A stretch of 64,000 nt of DNA from assembly GCA_038238915.1 (NCBI GenBank), contig JBBSFH010000003.1, positions 62,001-126,000 on the forward strand, written 5' to 3'. Positions 46,101 to 54,326 of the stretch are shown piece by piece (the stretch's first letter is position 1; each line of letters opens with the position of its first letter). The DNA comes from JAVVHE01 sp038238915 (lineage in GTDB: Bacteria > Pseudomonadota > Alphaproteobacteria > Sphingomonadales > Sphingomonadaceae). The notes below the pieces were generated by a model, which was given only the letters and a program-made list of their open reading frames with translations, did not search any database and was not told the origin of the DNA. Made by a program: the position numbers and the translations under genes.

Positions 46101-46725
46101 GATAGGCGTCCGCTACGGTGGTCTCGGCGCGCGCAATCAGGCGCTGCGTCGCCGAGACCTCGTGGCTCGCGGACACCTGCGCGAAGCCGAGTTCGTGCGC
46201 GATCGTCGCGAGGCGCGCCTCATGATCTGGGCGCAGCCAGCCGTGCATCAACGCGATCGCGACCGACGCAAACCCCGCCTCGCGGGCCTTGGCGAGCGCC
46301 GCTCGCGCGCCCGCCTCGTCGAGCGCGATCAGCACCTCGCCCTCGGCGGTGATACGCTCGTCCACCTCGATCACGGTGGCGGCGAGCGGCGGCGGCTTGA
46401 CGATGGCGCGCGCGAAAATATCGGGCCGCGCCTGATTGCCGATGATCAGCGCGTCGCCGAAGCCGCGCGTGGTGACGAAGACGGTGGGTTCGCCGGTGCG
46501 CGTCAGCAGCGCGTTGGTGGCGACGGTGGTGCCGATTTTGACGAGCGGCGGCCCTGCATCGATGCCGCCGAGCGCACGCACGCCCGCAACTGCTGCATCG
46601 GCATACCGCGCCGGATCGTGACTGAGCAGTTTGAGCGTGCGGATCGTGCCATCGGGGGCGCGGGCGACGATATCGGTGAAGGTGCCGCCGCGATCGATCC
46701 AATATTCCGCGCTGCCGTCCCCCAT
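43144..46725 (-). CDS. 5-oxoprolinase (ATP-hydrolysing), fused HyuA-HyuB type
   Basis: A 1193-residue protein that would hydrolyse 5-oxoproline to glutamate with ATP. The N-terminal hydantoinase A half shows WIDRGGTFTDIVA near residue 8, IGTTVATNALL and the actin-like GFDMGGTSTDVSLY. The C-terminal hydantoinase B half shows IDFGGTAPQ and ANAPHIPVHLGSM. The ATG at 46725 places WIDRGGTFTD at the position usual in this family. Total length matches full-size oxoprolinases. It heads a four-gene coupled operon and is divergent from a FadR-type regulator. Confidence 0.93.
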   Translation of the reverse strand: MGDGSAEYWIDRGGTFTDIVARAPDGTIRTLKLLSHDPARYADAAVAGVRALGGIDAGPPLVKIGTTVATNALLTRTGEPTVFVTTRGFGDALIIGNQARPDIFARAIVKPPPLAATVIEVDERITAEGEVLIALDEAGARAALAKAREAGFASVAIALMHGWLRPDHEARLATIAHELGFAQVSASHEVSATQRLIARAETTVADAYLSPGLRRYVDAVREGLGHEARLFFMQSAGGLVAADRFRGKDAILSGPAGGIVGMARTATALGLTKLIGFDMGGTSTDVSLYAGSYERQFETEIAGVRIAAPMLSIHTVAAGGGSVCSVVGGGLAVGPASAGSDPGPACYRRGGPATVTDCNVLLGKIRPDFFPAVFGENGNQQIDPDASRTVLQALASQIPATNGQCLASEDLAEGLVTIAVDTMARAIRRISTERGHDPAEYTLISFGGAGGQHACLVADALAIARVLIHPLAGVLSALGMGLADVTVTRALTLGWAFAADTAARAAATARTLGDAARSALDDQGVPVGEVTLTATAHVRYAQGDRGFDVPLADASTMRTAFEAEHGRRFGFITPEAAIVLDRLVVEAVGRALGADYAPPELPPQQGPLREAARAQVRMDGRRHSTPIYRREDLGAGATIEGPAIVVDASATTVIEPGWHAHVEPHGELMLARATPIVRARAGAEVDADPVRLALMQSLFMAIAERMGTSLQLSARSVNIRERLDFSCAIFDGAGALVANAPHIPVHLGSMGDSVRAVMVAAPARDGDAWALNNPYRGGTHLPDITVIRPVFLPGGQAPAFFVAARGHHADVGGIAPGSMPARSTTLDEEGVLLNGLLVVDAGSLREAELRTALAAGPWPARNPDQNVADLKAQLAACASGAGELIAAAQTHGAETVAAFMAHVQDKAAEAVARLTATLKDGAFACALDDGAEVRVALRVDRTRRRLTIDFGGTAPQRPGSFNAPLAVTRAAVLYVLRLLVGEDVPLNDGFLRPVDLIVPEGSLLNPRPPAAVVAGNVEVSQIVTDALLGAFGAMAASAGTMSNLTFGDAEHQYYETICGGAGAGPGFEGADAVQTHMTNSRMTDPEILETRFPVMLEEFAVRRGSGGDGQWRGGDGAVRRIRFRRAMTATILSGRRHAAPHGLDGGAAACPGANRVVRADGSVEPLAGTAEVAVATGDVIEIETPGGGGYGPR

Positions 46726-47116
46726 CCGTTCCAACCCGTGTGCGTAAGCGGGCGTTGTCGCGGGTCGCCGATCGGATGGCAAGCGCCGCGGGTGCGCCTC
46801 CGCCGCTGCATGAACGCCAGAGCAGGGCAGGGGCTGGCTTGGCCTGAGGGGTTACTCCACAGCACCGTTGCCAAGACCTGCGGCTCATTTATACGACCAC
46901 GCTTCGGGTGTTAAGCGCGCAGCATGGCGTGTCGTAAGCGAAGGGACGCCAAGCGATGGAAGCGATCTTGCACGATCCCCTCGCCGGTTCGCTCGGCGCG
47001 GGCCCGCCGTGGGCGAAAGGCGCACGTTGGCCCTCGTCCGCCATCATCGAGGGTCGCGCGCAGCAGTGCCTGGTCGTTTCGGGCCGGATTTGGGCCAGCC
47101 GCGTGAGCGTACTGCC
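46726..47116. promoter_or_regulatory. Divergent intergenic region between oxoprolinase operon and FadR-type gene
   Basis: This 391-base region must hold the promoters of both divergent units. A weak sigma70-like pair on the plus strand, TTGCCA (46868-46873) and TATACG (46890-46895) with a 16-base spacer, could drive the regulator, though the leader would be long. I searched by eye for a palindromic FadR/GntR operator and found none convincing. An in-frame upward extension of the regulator runs through part of the region but lacks family features. Confidence 0.3.
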
Positions 47117-47851
47117 ATGATCTCGGCCGATGCTGCAGGACGCCGTGTCGCGCTTGGCCGCAATCTCACGCACGGGATGCTCGATGCGCTTGGGCGCGCG
47201 ATCGTGATCGGCGACTATACCGGCCGCACCTTCCCCACCGAGGCCGAACTCGCGCGCGAGCATGGCGTCAGCCGCTCGGTCACGCGCGAGGCGGTCAAGA
47301 TGTTGACCGCGAAGGGTTTGCTCAGCGCCCGCCCGCGCCAGGGAACCGTAGTCGAACCTCAGACGCGCTGGAATTTGTTCGATACTGACGTGCTGCGCTG
47401 GCTTCTGGAGCGCAAATTCTCGCTCCAACTCTTGCGCCACTTCTCGGAACTTCGGATCGCAATCGAACCGCAGGCGGCCGCGATTGCCGCGCGCGATGCC
47501 AACGCGGACGCGCTCGCTGCGATCCGGCGCGGGCTCGAACGGATGCGCGCCGCAGACGCGGGCGCGGACGATTCGCTTGAATCGGACATCGCGTTTCACG
47601 TGGCTGTCCTTCGCGCGTCCGCCAACCCGTTCTACGAACAGTTCCAGAGTGTGGTCGCAACCGCGCTGCAAACCTCGATCCGTTTCACCAATCGCTTCAA
47701 GGGTCGCAGCGCCAGCCTCCCCGCGCACGAGGCGGTCGAGCGCGCGATCGCTGCACGCGATCCCGCCGCCGCGCACGCGGCGATGGTGGCCATCATCGCC
47801 GATGTGCTGATCCTTATCGAAGAGGCGGCACGGTCCGAATACGCCGCCTGA
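47117..47851 (+). CDS. GntR-family regulator, FadR subfamily
   Basis: A 244-residue transcription factor. A winged helix-turn-helix occupies about residues 10-80 (FPTEAELAREHGVSRSVTREAVKMLTAKGLL...PRQGTVV, shown in parts). An all-helical FCD ligand-binding domain covers about 95-235. Its ligand site would use conserved Asp and His residues such as those in DIAFHVAVL. The ATG at 47117 was chosen because the region upstream has no domain features. Being divergent from the 5-oxoprolinase operon, it is the obvious candidate for its control, with an amino acid or organic acid effector. That link is inferred. Confidence 0.88.
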   Translation: MISADAAGRRVALGRNLTHGMLDALGRAIVIGDYTGRTFPTEAELAREHGVSRSVTREAVKMLTAKGLLSARPRQGTVVEPQTRWNLFDTDVLRWLLERKFSLQLLRHFSELRIAIEPQAAAIAARDANADALAAIRRGLERMRAADAGADDSLESDIAFHVAVLRASANPFYEQFQSVVATALQTSIRFTNRFKGRSASLPAHEAVERAIAARDPAAAHAAMVAIIADVLILIEEAARSEYAA

Positions 47852-48023
47852 CCGGGCCGACGATCCAGCGCGGTTGGCGCGCGACCGGTCGGCACCGGCT
47901 CTCTCTGCACGCCTGTCACGAGAATCCCGAAGATCGTTTGCGCCCATCCGCTCGAAGAAAGCTGGGGATAAGGGAGAGCGGTGCTGCCGGAACCTGCTAG
48001 ACGCTGATCAGGAGGAGTCCGGC

Positions 48024-50804
48024 TTGCCACCAATCTTGTTCGCGCCCCAGCGTCGCCTTCCGCTCTTTCTAGCGCTCGCGCTCGCCGCGGTCTGGCAGGC
48101 GGTATCCGTGTGGCACATTGCACATGGCGCCCCGGTCTATGTGTTCGTGCTCTCGTGGGCCGTTGCGGCACCGCTTGCGCTCGCGCTGATAGCGCTGGCC
48201 TTTCTACCCCAGGCTGGTCGTGGCATCGATCTGGAGGAGGTCGACGAGCGGGTCGAGCAAGTGCGCGGTCGCGTCGAGCAGATGGCTGCGCAGGCTGAAG
48301 CCGTGGCGGCGAGTCTGGGTGAGTTCACCCAACGGGTGCGGACCATTGCCGAGACCGCCGAGCGGCATGGCGAACAGCTGGCCCGCGCCGCGCGCGCCAT
48401 CGCCACCGCCAGCGCGGACGCGCAGCGCGGCGCGAGCGGCGCAACGACCGCCGCCGAGGCGCTGGTGGCGACGTTGCCGCGCGTGGCTGAGCAGACGCGC
48501 GAGATCGATGCGACGCTGCGGCGCACCAACGCAGATGCGGAGCAGCAGCTACGCGCGCTCGATACGTTGCTGGGCGCGGTGCGGCTTCAGAACAGTGAAT
48601 CGGTCGCTGCTGCGGACCAGGCCGTGGGCGCGATCGCCCGGCTGCTTACGCACATCAACGAGACTTCCAGGGACGCGACCGGTGCGATTGCCAAGCGGAC
48701 GTATGCACTGGATGCGGCGGTCGATGGCGCGCTCGATCGGTCGACTGCGCTTCTGGATCGCGTGCGCGCGCAGACCGACGCGCATCTTGGGGAGATCGAA
48801 TCGCGGCTGGAGGCGGCCCGGGCACTCGTGGAGACGATCGGCGTGGAGGGCGTGCGATCGATCTCGCAGCGTCTCGACGTGCTGGTCGGCGGCGCACAGA
48901 AGCTCAAGACGCTGTTCGCGGGGCACGAGGAAGCGAGCGCGGGGCTGCCCGAGCAGTTCGCGGACGCGGCGGGACAGATCGAGACGCGGCTTCGCGCGAT
49001 GGACGAGGCGGGCGCGGCCACGGTCGGAGCGTTGAACGCGAGCTTCGGCCGCATCCATGGCGGCCTCGCGGAGCTACGCCTTCCGCTCGAAGCGGGTCGT
49101 ACCGCGATCGCGACCTTGGCGGAGCAGGTAGACCAGCTGCGCCGCGCCTCCGACGAAGTGGCGGGCGGGCTGGAGGCACGCCTTCCCGCGACCGTCGAGC
49201 GCATCGACGCGCTGGGGCGAGGCGCTGGCGAGCTTGGCGCACAGGCCGAGGCGCTGCTCAGTGCGCTGGGCCAGGCCGATGGAGCCGCTCGAGACGTTGG
49301 CCAGCGCGTCGCGCAAGCGCGGCAGGAGACGGCCGCGTTGGGTACGCACGATGCGCAACGGATCGCGGAGCGCTTCGACGCGCTGGATGCGCGGATCGGC
49401 GAAATCGGCGAACGGTTCGGCGGACTGGAAAATCATGGCACGCGCAGCTTCGGCGTGCTCGGCGAGACGATAGACTCCATGCCCATACGCATCGCAGAGG
49501 CTGGTCGCGCGCATGACGGGCTGCTGACTGCAGCGGGCGAGGCGCTTCATGATCATACCGCCTCGGCCGAACAGCGGCTGATGGACATGGCTCGCTCGGG
49601 TGAGACGCTCGGCTCGCGGATGCGCGATCGCATGGCGGCCGAGATCGAGAGGATCGAGACCGATCTTGCCGCAATGCGCGCCTCGGCCGAGGAAGGGCTG
49701 GGAGCCTTAACGGAGGCGATCCGGGGTGCGCATGCGCAGGCGGAGCGGCTTGGCGAGCCAATCGCCGGATCGCATGCGACCGCGGAGCGCGTGCACGCGC
49801 GGCTGACGGACGCGCGGATTGAACTCAGGGAGCTCGGTACGGACCTGGCGGCTCACCTGCCCGCCGCGGCGATACGGCTCGGCGAGATGGAAGCTGCGGC
49901 GCATTCGCTTGGGGACCGCGTGGATGCGCTCACCAGCACCGCCCGCGATGGCGGGCAGGCGATCGGCGCGGTTTCGGATCGGCTTGCGAAGGAGGCGAAT
50001 GCGCTGCACGCGGCGACGTCCGTCCTGAGCGACAATTATCGCCAAGCGGCTTCGATGTTCACCGAACTGGGCGAACGCGCGGGAGTGAGCCGGGACGAGC
50101 AGGCTCGCGCCTTCGCCGACCTGTTCGCGCGGCTCCAGGGCTCGGCTGCGGAAACTGTCGAGACGATGCGCAAATCGCTCGCCCATGTTATCGAGGAGGC
50201 CGAAACTGCGCTCGACCGCGCCGGATCGGAGCGCGCCGAGGTGGCCTTCGGCGCGCCGATCCGCCTCCAGATTGCGGCGGTCGAGGCCGCGACCGAGCGA
50301 GCGAGCGCCGCGACGCAGGCGGCGGCAGAGCGCATCGCGGGCCAGTTGCGGCGCGTATCGGACCATCTCGAAGCCGTGCAGGCCCATGCGGACGAGATCG
50401 ACACGCACATGGACGTCCGCGTGCGCGACAGCCTGTCCGCACAATCGTCCCGTCTGATCGAGCATCTTCAGGCGGCAGCGATCGACGTCGGCAAGCTGAT
50501 GGCCGTCGATGCGGACGGCCGTGCGTGGGTGCGCTATCTCAAGGGCGACAAGGGCGTGTTCGCACGTCGGCTCGTGGCCACGTTCGACGCGGATACGCGC
50601 CGCCGCATCGCACGCCACTACACGCACGACGGCGCGTTCAGCGACGAGGCGAACCGCTACATGGATTTCTTCGAGCGGTTGATGCGCCGCGTGCTGCGCG
50701 ATCCCGAGGGCGATGCGATCGCCTCGACGATGGTGACCTCGGATCTCGGCAAACTCTACGTCGCGCTCGCACGGGGGGCGGGGCGCTGGGAACCGATGGC
50801 CTGA
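48024..50804 (+). CDS. TipN-like membrane-anchored coiled-coil polarity protein
   Basis: A 926-residue protein. The TTG at 48024 lies six bases after a strong GGAGGAG and is chosen over a longer frame. Two transmembrane helices are at about residues 12-33 and 36-60. A very long Ala/Glu/Arg-rich region with heptad-like patterning runs to about 820. A compact C-terminal domain follows with WVRYLKGDKGVFARR, NRYMDFFERLMRRVL and SDLGKLYVALA. Two N-terminal helices plus a long coil is the layout of Caulobacter TipN, which marks the new pole and guides flagellum placement. The C-terminal phrases also resemble alphaproteobacterial TipN-like proteins from memory. It is convergent with the pilus locus. 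A generic coiled-coil protein is the alternative. Confidence 0.55.
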   Translation: MPPILFAPQRRLPLFLALALAAVWQAVSVWHIAHGAPVYVFVLSWAVAAPLALALIALAFLPQAGRGIDLEEVDERVEQVRGRVEQMAAQAEAVAASLGEFTQRVRTIAETAERHGEQLARAARAIATASADAQRGASGATTAAEALVATLPRVAEQTREIDATLRRTNADAEQQLRALDTLLGAVRLQNSESVAAADQAVGAIARLLTHINETSRDATGAIAKRTYALDAAVDGALDRSTALLDRVRAQTDAHLGEIESRLEAARALVETIGVEGVRSISQRLDVLVGGAQKLKTLFAGHEEASAGLPEQFADAAGQIETRLRAMDEAGAATVGALNASFGRIHGGLAELRLPLEAGRTAIATLAEQVDQLRRASDEVAGGLEARLPATVERIDALGRGAGELGAQAEALLSALGQADGAARDVGQRVAQARQETAALGTHDAQRIAERFDALDARIGEIGERFGGLENHGTRSFGVLGETIDSMPIRIAEAGRAHDGLLTAAGEALHDHTASAEQRLMDMARSGETLGSRMRDRMAAEIERIETDLAAMRASAEEGLGALTEAIRGAHAQAERLGEPIAGSHATAERVHARLTDARIELRELGTDLAAHLPAAAIRLGEMEAAAHSLGDRVDALTSTARDGGQAIGAVSDRLAKEANALHAATSVLSDNYRQAASMFTELGERAGVSRDEQARAFADLFARLQGSAAETVETMRKSLAHVIEEAETALDRAGSERAEVAFGAPIRLQIAAVEAATERASAATQAAAERIAGQLRRVSDHLEAVQAHADEIDTHMDVRVRDSLSAQSSRLIEHLQAAAIDVGKLMAVDADGRAWVRYLKGDKGVFARRLVATFDADTRRRIARHYTHDGAFSDEANRYMDFFERLMRRVLRDPEGDAIASTMVTSDLGKLYVALARGAGRWEPMA

Positions 50805-50814
50805 GCCCTCGCCA

Positions 50815-51303
50815 TCAGCCAAGCGGAACGCGGAACGTCAGCGCCCACCAGACTACGCCCGCCGCGATCGCAACCGCGTAGGGCAGCGCCTCTCCCTCGC
50901 GCGCGAGGCGCGGGCGGCTCGCGTCGTCCCGCGATGCGAACGCGAGGCGCCGCAGGAGGTTGAGCAAGAGAACAAGCACACCCCCGGCAAGCGCGACGCC
51001 GAGGAGGAGAACGGGAAGCTGTCTGAGCCCCGTCCACAAGGCGAGCGCGGTCATCAGCTTGACGTCTCCCCCGCCGAGCCAGCCGTGCGAGAAAGCGAAC
51101 AGGCCAAAGCCGAACATCAGCGCGGGCGCCGCCAGGTGCGACCGCCATCCGAACCCGGGCATGAGCAGCCCGTCCACCACTGCTGCGAGCGCGATCAGGA
51201 CCGAAAGCCAATCGGGAATCTCATAGCGCCGCAGATCGGATGCCGCCGCGGCGAGTACGGCCGCGAACGCGATCAGTTCGGGCAGGTGACGAAGCGCGCT
51301 CAA
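50815..51303 (-). CDS. cpaA: Prepilin peptidase CpaA/TadV
   Basis: A 162-residue membrane aspartic protease that cleaves the leader of Flp prepilins. The two catalytic aspartates are D23 (ASDLRRYEIPD) and D80 in the GxGD-type motif GGGD followed by VKLMTALALW. About five hydrophobic helices are present, and the N-terminal methyltransferase domain of PilD-type enzymes is absent, as expected for TadV. The ATG at 51303 overlaps the stop of the upstream TPR gene. It is the last gene of the minus-strand pilus operon. Confidence 0.93.
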   Translation of the reverse strand: MSALRHLPELIAFAAVLAAAASDLRRYEIPDWLSVLIALAAVVDGLLMPGFGWRSHLAAPALMFGFGLFAFSHGWLGGGDVKLMTALALWTGLRQLPVLLLGVALAGGVLVLLLNLLRRLAFASRDDASRPRLAREGEALPYAVAIAAGVVWWALTFRVPLG

Positions 51304-52208
51304 CGCCCGGGCGCATTCTCGCCACTAAGACGACCCGTCAGGTTCTTGAGATAGATAAGGTTGTTCCACGCGGTCCGGTCGAACGCGGGGCTGAGTTCCA
51401 TTGCGCGATTGAAGTAGCCTTCGGCCGCCGCATAGTCGCCGCGTGCCATCGCCGCGAAGCCGATCGTGTTGAGATCGCGCGCGAGTGTGGTGCGGTTCGA
51501 TCCCTTGAAGGCGGCTTTATAGTCGCCTTGTAACGCGAGCGTCAGACGAAGGTTGGTCTGAGCGGATTCGAGTCCGGGATGAACTACGAGCGCTGCACGC
51601 AGATCCTCGGCTGCCTCGGCATAGTTCCCGCGCAGCAGTCGTGAATAGCCCCGATTGGCAAGCGCGCTCTCCGAATCGGGAACAAGCGCGAGCGCATGAC
51701 CATAGGCGCGATCGGCGGCGGACCAGTTGCGAGTGCGATCCGCGGCAACTCCAAGCGCGGTCCATGCGCGCACGAGCTTCGGATCGCCCGCGACCGCCGC
51801 ATTGAGGGCATGGATCGCGGCCACATCATGCCCACGCCGCAGCTCGGCGATCCCAAACCCCTGCAGCGCGCGCGCGCCGACCTGCGGCTCGGCCTCCAAA
51901 TGCGCGAAGGTCGAGGCAGCTTCGTCGAGCTGATCCGACGCGAGCGCGCATTCGCCAAGACGCAGTGCCAGCTCCACCTCTGGGGCGTGAAGGTGTGCGC
52001 CATCGATCAGTGCTCGCGCCGCGCTCACGCGGTTGTCGTGCAGCGCGGCATCGATCAGAGAGAGCGGATCGGCGGCGTGAGCGGACAGCGCGCTGACCAA
52101 AGGCGCGATCGCTGCGGGCGGTGCGTTCGCGGTTGCGCCCGGCGCGGCGGCAGCCACCCCCGCAACAACCACGAGCGCCGCCGCCAGCCATGTGCGCACG
52201 GTGATCAT
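51300..52208 (-). CDS. TPR protein of the pilus operon (TadD-like)
   Basis: A 302-residue secreted protein with a signal peptide (AAALVVVAGVAAAA). From about residue 60 there are successive tetratricopeptide-like helices (ALQGFGIAELRRGHDVAAIHALNAAV, shown in parts; ALANRGYSRLLRGNYAEAAEDL; TIGFAAMARGDYAAAEGYF). TadD-type TPR lipoproteins help assemble the pilus secretin. This one has no lipobox cysteine, so it is periplasmic rather than a lipoprotein. The ATG at 52208 overlaps the stop of the preceding TPR gene. Confidence 0.78.
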   Translation of the reverse strand: MITVRTWLAAALVVVAGVAAAAPGATANAPPAAIAPLVSALSAHAADPLSLIDAALHDNRVSAARALIDGAHLHAPEVELALRLGECALASDQLDEAASTFAHLEAEPQVGARALQGFGIAELRRGHDVAAIHALNAAVAGDPKLVRAWTALGVAADRTRNWSAADRAYGHALALVPDSESALANRGYSRLLRGNYAEAAEDLRAALVVHPGLESAQTNLRLTLALQGDYKAAFKGSNRTTLARDLNTIGFAAMARGDYAAAEGYFNRAMELSPAFDRTAWNNLIYLKNLTGRLSGENAPGR

Positions 52209-53359
52209 GCCTGACGTACCATCGCCGCGAACCGCTCGCGTTCGGTCTGCTCACGTGCCGAAAGCCCGGCGCGCACGCGGGTGGCGAAGCGGTTCAGTTC
52301 GTCATCGTCGCTGTCGAACATTCGGACATCGCGCTCGCCAGGCAGCGGCTGCTGCTGCACCCCGGCTGCGGGCGAGACCCACCGCCTTCGAGCGCCTCCA
52401 GTTGCCGCGATCATCGCGACCGATGCAGGCGCGCGCGCCGTAAGCCGTTGACGCGGCGGCATGGCCGGGCTTGGCGAAGATGCTGCGGTGTAAGTCGGCT
52501 GCGCAAACCTTGGCGCCAGGCCGGAGATCGCGAGAGCGATTTCCTCGTTCGACCAGCGCAGAACGCTAGTCGCGGCATCTGCCTGCGCAGAGCGTACCAA
52601 GGTCGGCTCCCGCATCAGCCCTGGCGGCTGCGCCTCCATTCGCCCCACGTTCGCAAGCGCGGTCTTGGCGTTCACCGCAGCCGTGTCGGCGGCGATCAGG
52701 CGTCGGTCATCCGCATCCGACCAGCCGCGTGCAACCACGGTCAATCCCGCCGCCGTCTGTTCGCCGGGCGATCCTTGCGCGGAGGCATGCAAGATTAGTC
52801 GCTGCTCGCCTTCGCTCGTGCGCTCGACCATCGTGTCGGTTGCCGCATCGGTCGGTTCGGACTCGGCGACGTCCGCGCGGATGGAGGCGATCAGCTCCAG
52901 CGTCCGCTGCGCGGATGCGCGCGCCGCGGGCTGATCGCTGGCCGCCGCGCGTTGGAGCGGTACGCGCGCGGCGGCATAGTCGCCCGTGATCACCAGCGCA
53001 AAGCCGAGATTGTTGAGCGTGACCGGATCGTCGGGATCGATCAGCAGTGCCGCTTCATAGAAGCCGCGCGATACATCGGGGCGGCCGAGCCGATCGTAGC
53101 ATACCGCCACGCCGTTCAGCGCATCGACCGATCGAGGATCCGCGACCAGTGCCTTGCGGAACGCCGCGAGCGCCTCGGGCACATTTTCAAGCGCAAGGAG
53201 CGATTTTCCCGTCTGATATGCGTCGACGGAGCTCGATCGGGACGCTTCGGTCGCGCTGAAGCGGATATCGATTGGCGGGCCGCGGTGCGCGGATGCGCCG
53301 CTGGCGTCGAGCAGCAGGAGAACATCGAGCGAGAATGCGAGCGCCGGGGCGGTGCGCAT
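52205..53359 (-). CDS. tadD: TPR protein of the pilus operon (TadD-like)
   Basis: A 384-residue protein. An N-terminal hydrophobic stretch may be a signal peptide. TPR repeats lie at about residues 45-150 (YQTGKSLLALENVPEALAAF; VDALNGVAVCYDRLGRPDVS; VTLNNLGFALVITGDYAAA). The C-terminal 200 residues are low-complexity and Ala/Pro/Arg-rich, with no recognisable fold. Its place after tadC and the TPR core fit TadD. It starts 3 bases after the tadC stop. No lipobox is visible, which is unusual for TadD. Confidence 0.72.
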   Translation of the reverse strand: MRTAPALAFSLDVLLLLDASGASAHRGPPIDIRFSATEASRSSSVDAYQTGKSLLALENVPEALAAFRKALVADPRSVDALNGVAVCYDRLGRPDVSRGFYEAALLIDPDDPVTLNNLGFALVITGDYAAARVPLQRAAASDQPAARASAQRTLELIASIRADVAESEPTDAATDTMVERTSEGEQRLILHASAQGSPGEQTAAGLTVVARGWSDADDRRLIAADTAAVNAKTALANVGRMEAQPPGLMREPTLVRSAQADAATSVLRWSNEEIALAISGLAPRFAQPTYTAASSPSPAMPPRQRLTARAPASVAMIAATGGARRRWVSPAAGVQQQPLPGERDVRMFDSDDDELNRFATRVRAGLSAREQTERERFAAMVRQA

Positions 53360-53362
53360 GGC

Positions 53363-54325
53363 CTAGTGCCCGGCCACGTGTGCGCCGCCGCTGAACTGAC
53401 CCCGGATTTTGATCACCGCGGGAAGCATCAGCACCGCAATCATCGTCGGCAACAGGAACACGACCACGGGTACGGACAGCAGCACCGGCAGGCGATGGGC
53501 TTTCTCCTCCGCACGCATCCGCCGCGCCTCGCGCATTTCGGCAGCGTAGATGCGCAGACCCTGCGCGATGCTCGATCCGAGGCGGGCGGACTGGTTGAGC
53601 AGCGCGACGAAAGCTGCAATCTCGGTCAGGCCCGACCGACGGCCGAGATTCTTCAGCGCGTCCTCGCGCGTGCGTCCGGCGCGCAGCTCGAGTGTCAGCG
53701 CGGCGAAAAGCTCGGAGAGGAGGGGATGCGCCTCGGTGATCTCGGCTCCGACGCGGGCGAAGCTGGCGTCGATGCCAAGACCCGCCTCGACGCATACCAG
53801 CAGCAGGTCGAGCGCGTCGGGGAACGCATTAAGGATCGCTTTGCGCCGCTCGCCCGCCTTTGACGAGATGATGAAGTCGGGAAGATACAAGCCAGCCGCA
53901 GCCGCACCCACGATCTCCATGTAGGTGTTGAGCGAGCCAGGATAGTGGGTGAGAGTGAAATAGGCCACGACGAGCGCGGGCATGCCGAGCGTCAGCAATG
54001 TCTTTGCAAAGACGAACACGCGAACCGCGTGAGGCTGCGAATAGCCCGCCAGCATAAGCTTGTTGGAGAGCGTATCGGCCTTGTCATCCGCGAGCGAAAT
54101 CCCGCGCCGCTCGATCTCGCGGACCAATCGCGCCCAAGGTGAGCGGGTATGATCGGTCAGGAGCCGCATCTGATTCGGCTCGGCACTCATGTCTGCCGAT
54201 GCCAGGCGTCGTCGGAGATCGACTTTTGGCTCGAACATCGGCGCCAACGCCATGACTGCCAGCGCGACGGCCGCAAAAATGACCAGTGAGACGAGCAGAA
54301 GCTGTGTGTCCGGTCCCGAAAACAT
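53363..54325 (-). CDS. tadC: Flp pilus platform protein TadC
   Basis: A 320-residue inner-membrane protein of the type II secretion F family. One N-terminal helix is followed by a cytoplasmic region, a helix pair at about residues 100-150, the conserved FPDALDLLLVCVEAGLGIDASFARV segment (shown here only up to its GL motif), then GRRSGLTEIAAFVALLNQSARLG and a C-terminal helix. It forms the pilus platform with TadB. It begins one base after the tadB stop, so both are coupled. Confidence 0.93.
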   Translation of the reverse strand: MFSGPDTQLLLVSLVIFAAVALAVMALAPMFEPKVDLRRRLASADMSAEPNQMRLLTDHTRSPWARLVREIERRGISLADDKADTLSNKLMLAGYSQPHAVRVFVFAKTLLTLGMPALVVAYFTLTHYPGSLNTYMEIVGAAAAGLYLPDFIISSKAGERRKAILNAFPDALDLLLVCVEAGLGIDASFARVGAEITEAHPLLSELFAALTLELRAGRTREDALKNLGRRSGLTEIAAFVALLNQSARLGSSIAQGLRIYAAEMREARRMRAEEKAHRLPVLLSVPVVVFLLPTMIAVLMLPAVIKIRGQFSGGAHVAGH

Positions 54326-54326
54326 C

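Noticed and set aside
46868..47116. Upstream extension of the FadR-type regulator by 83 residues
   Set aside because: The extension is Arg/Gly-rich without family similarity; the winged helix begins normally a few residues after the ATG at 47117.
46726..47116. FadR/GntR operator
   Set aside because: Short matches such as TATACGACCAC lack dyad symmetry, so no operator is claimed.
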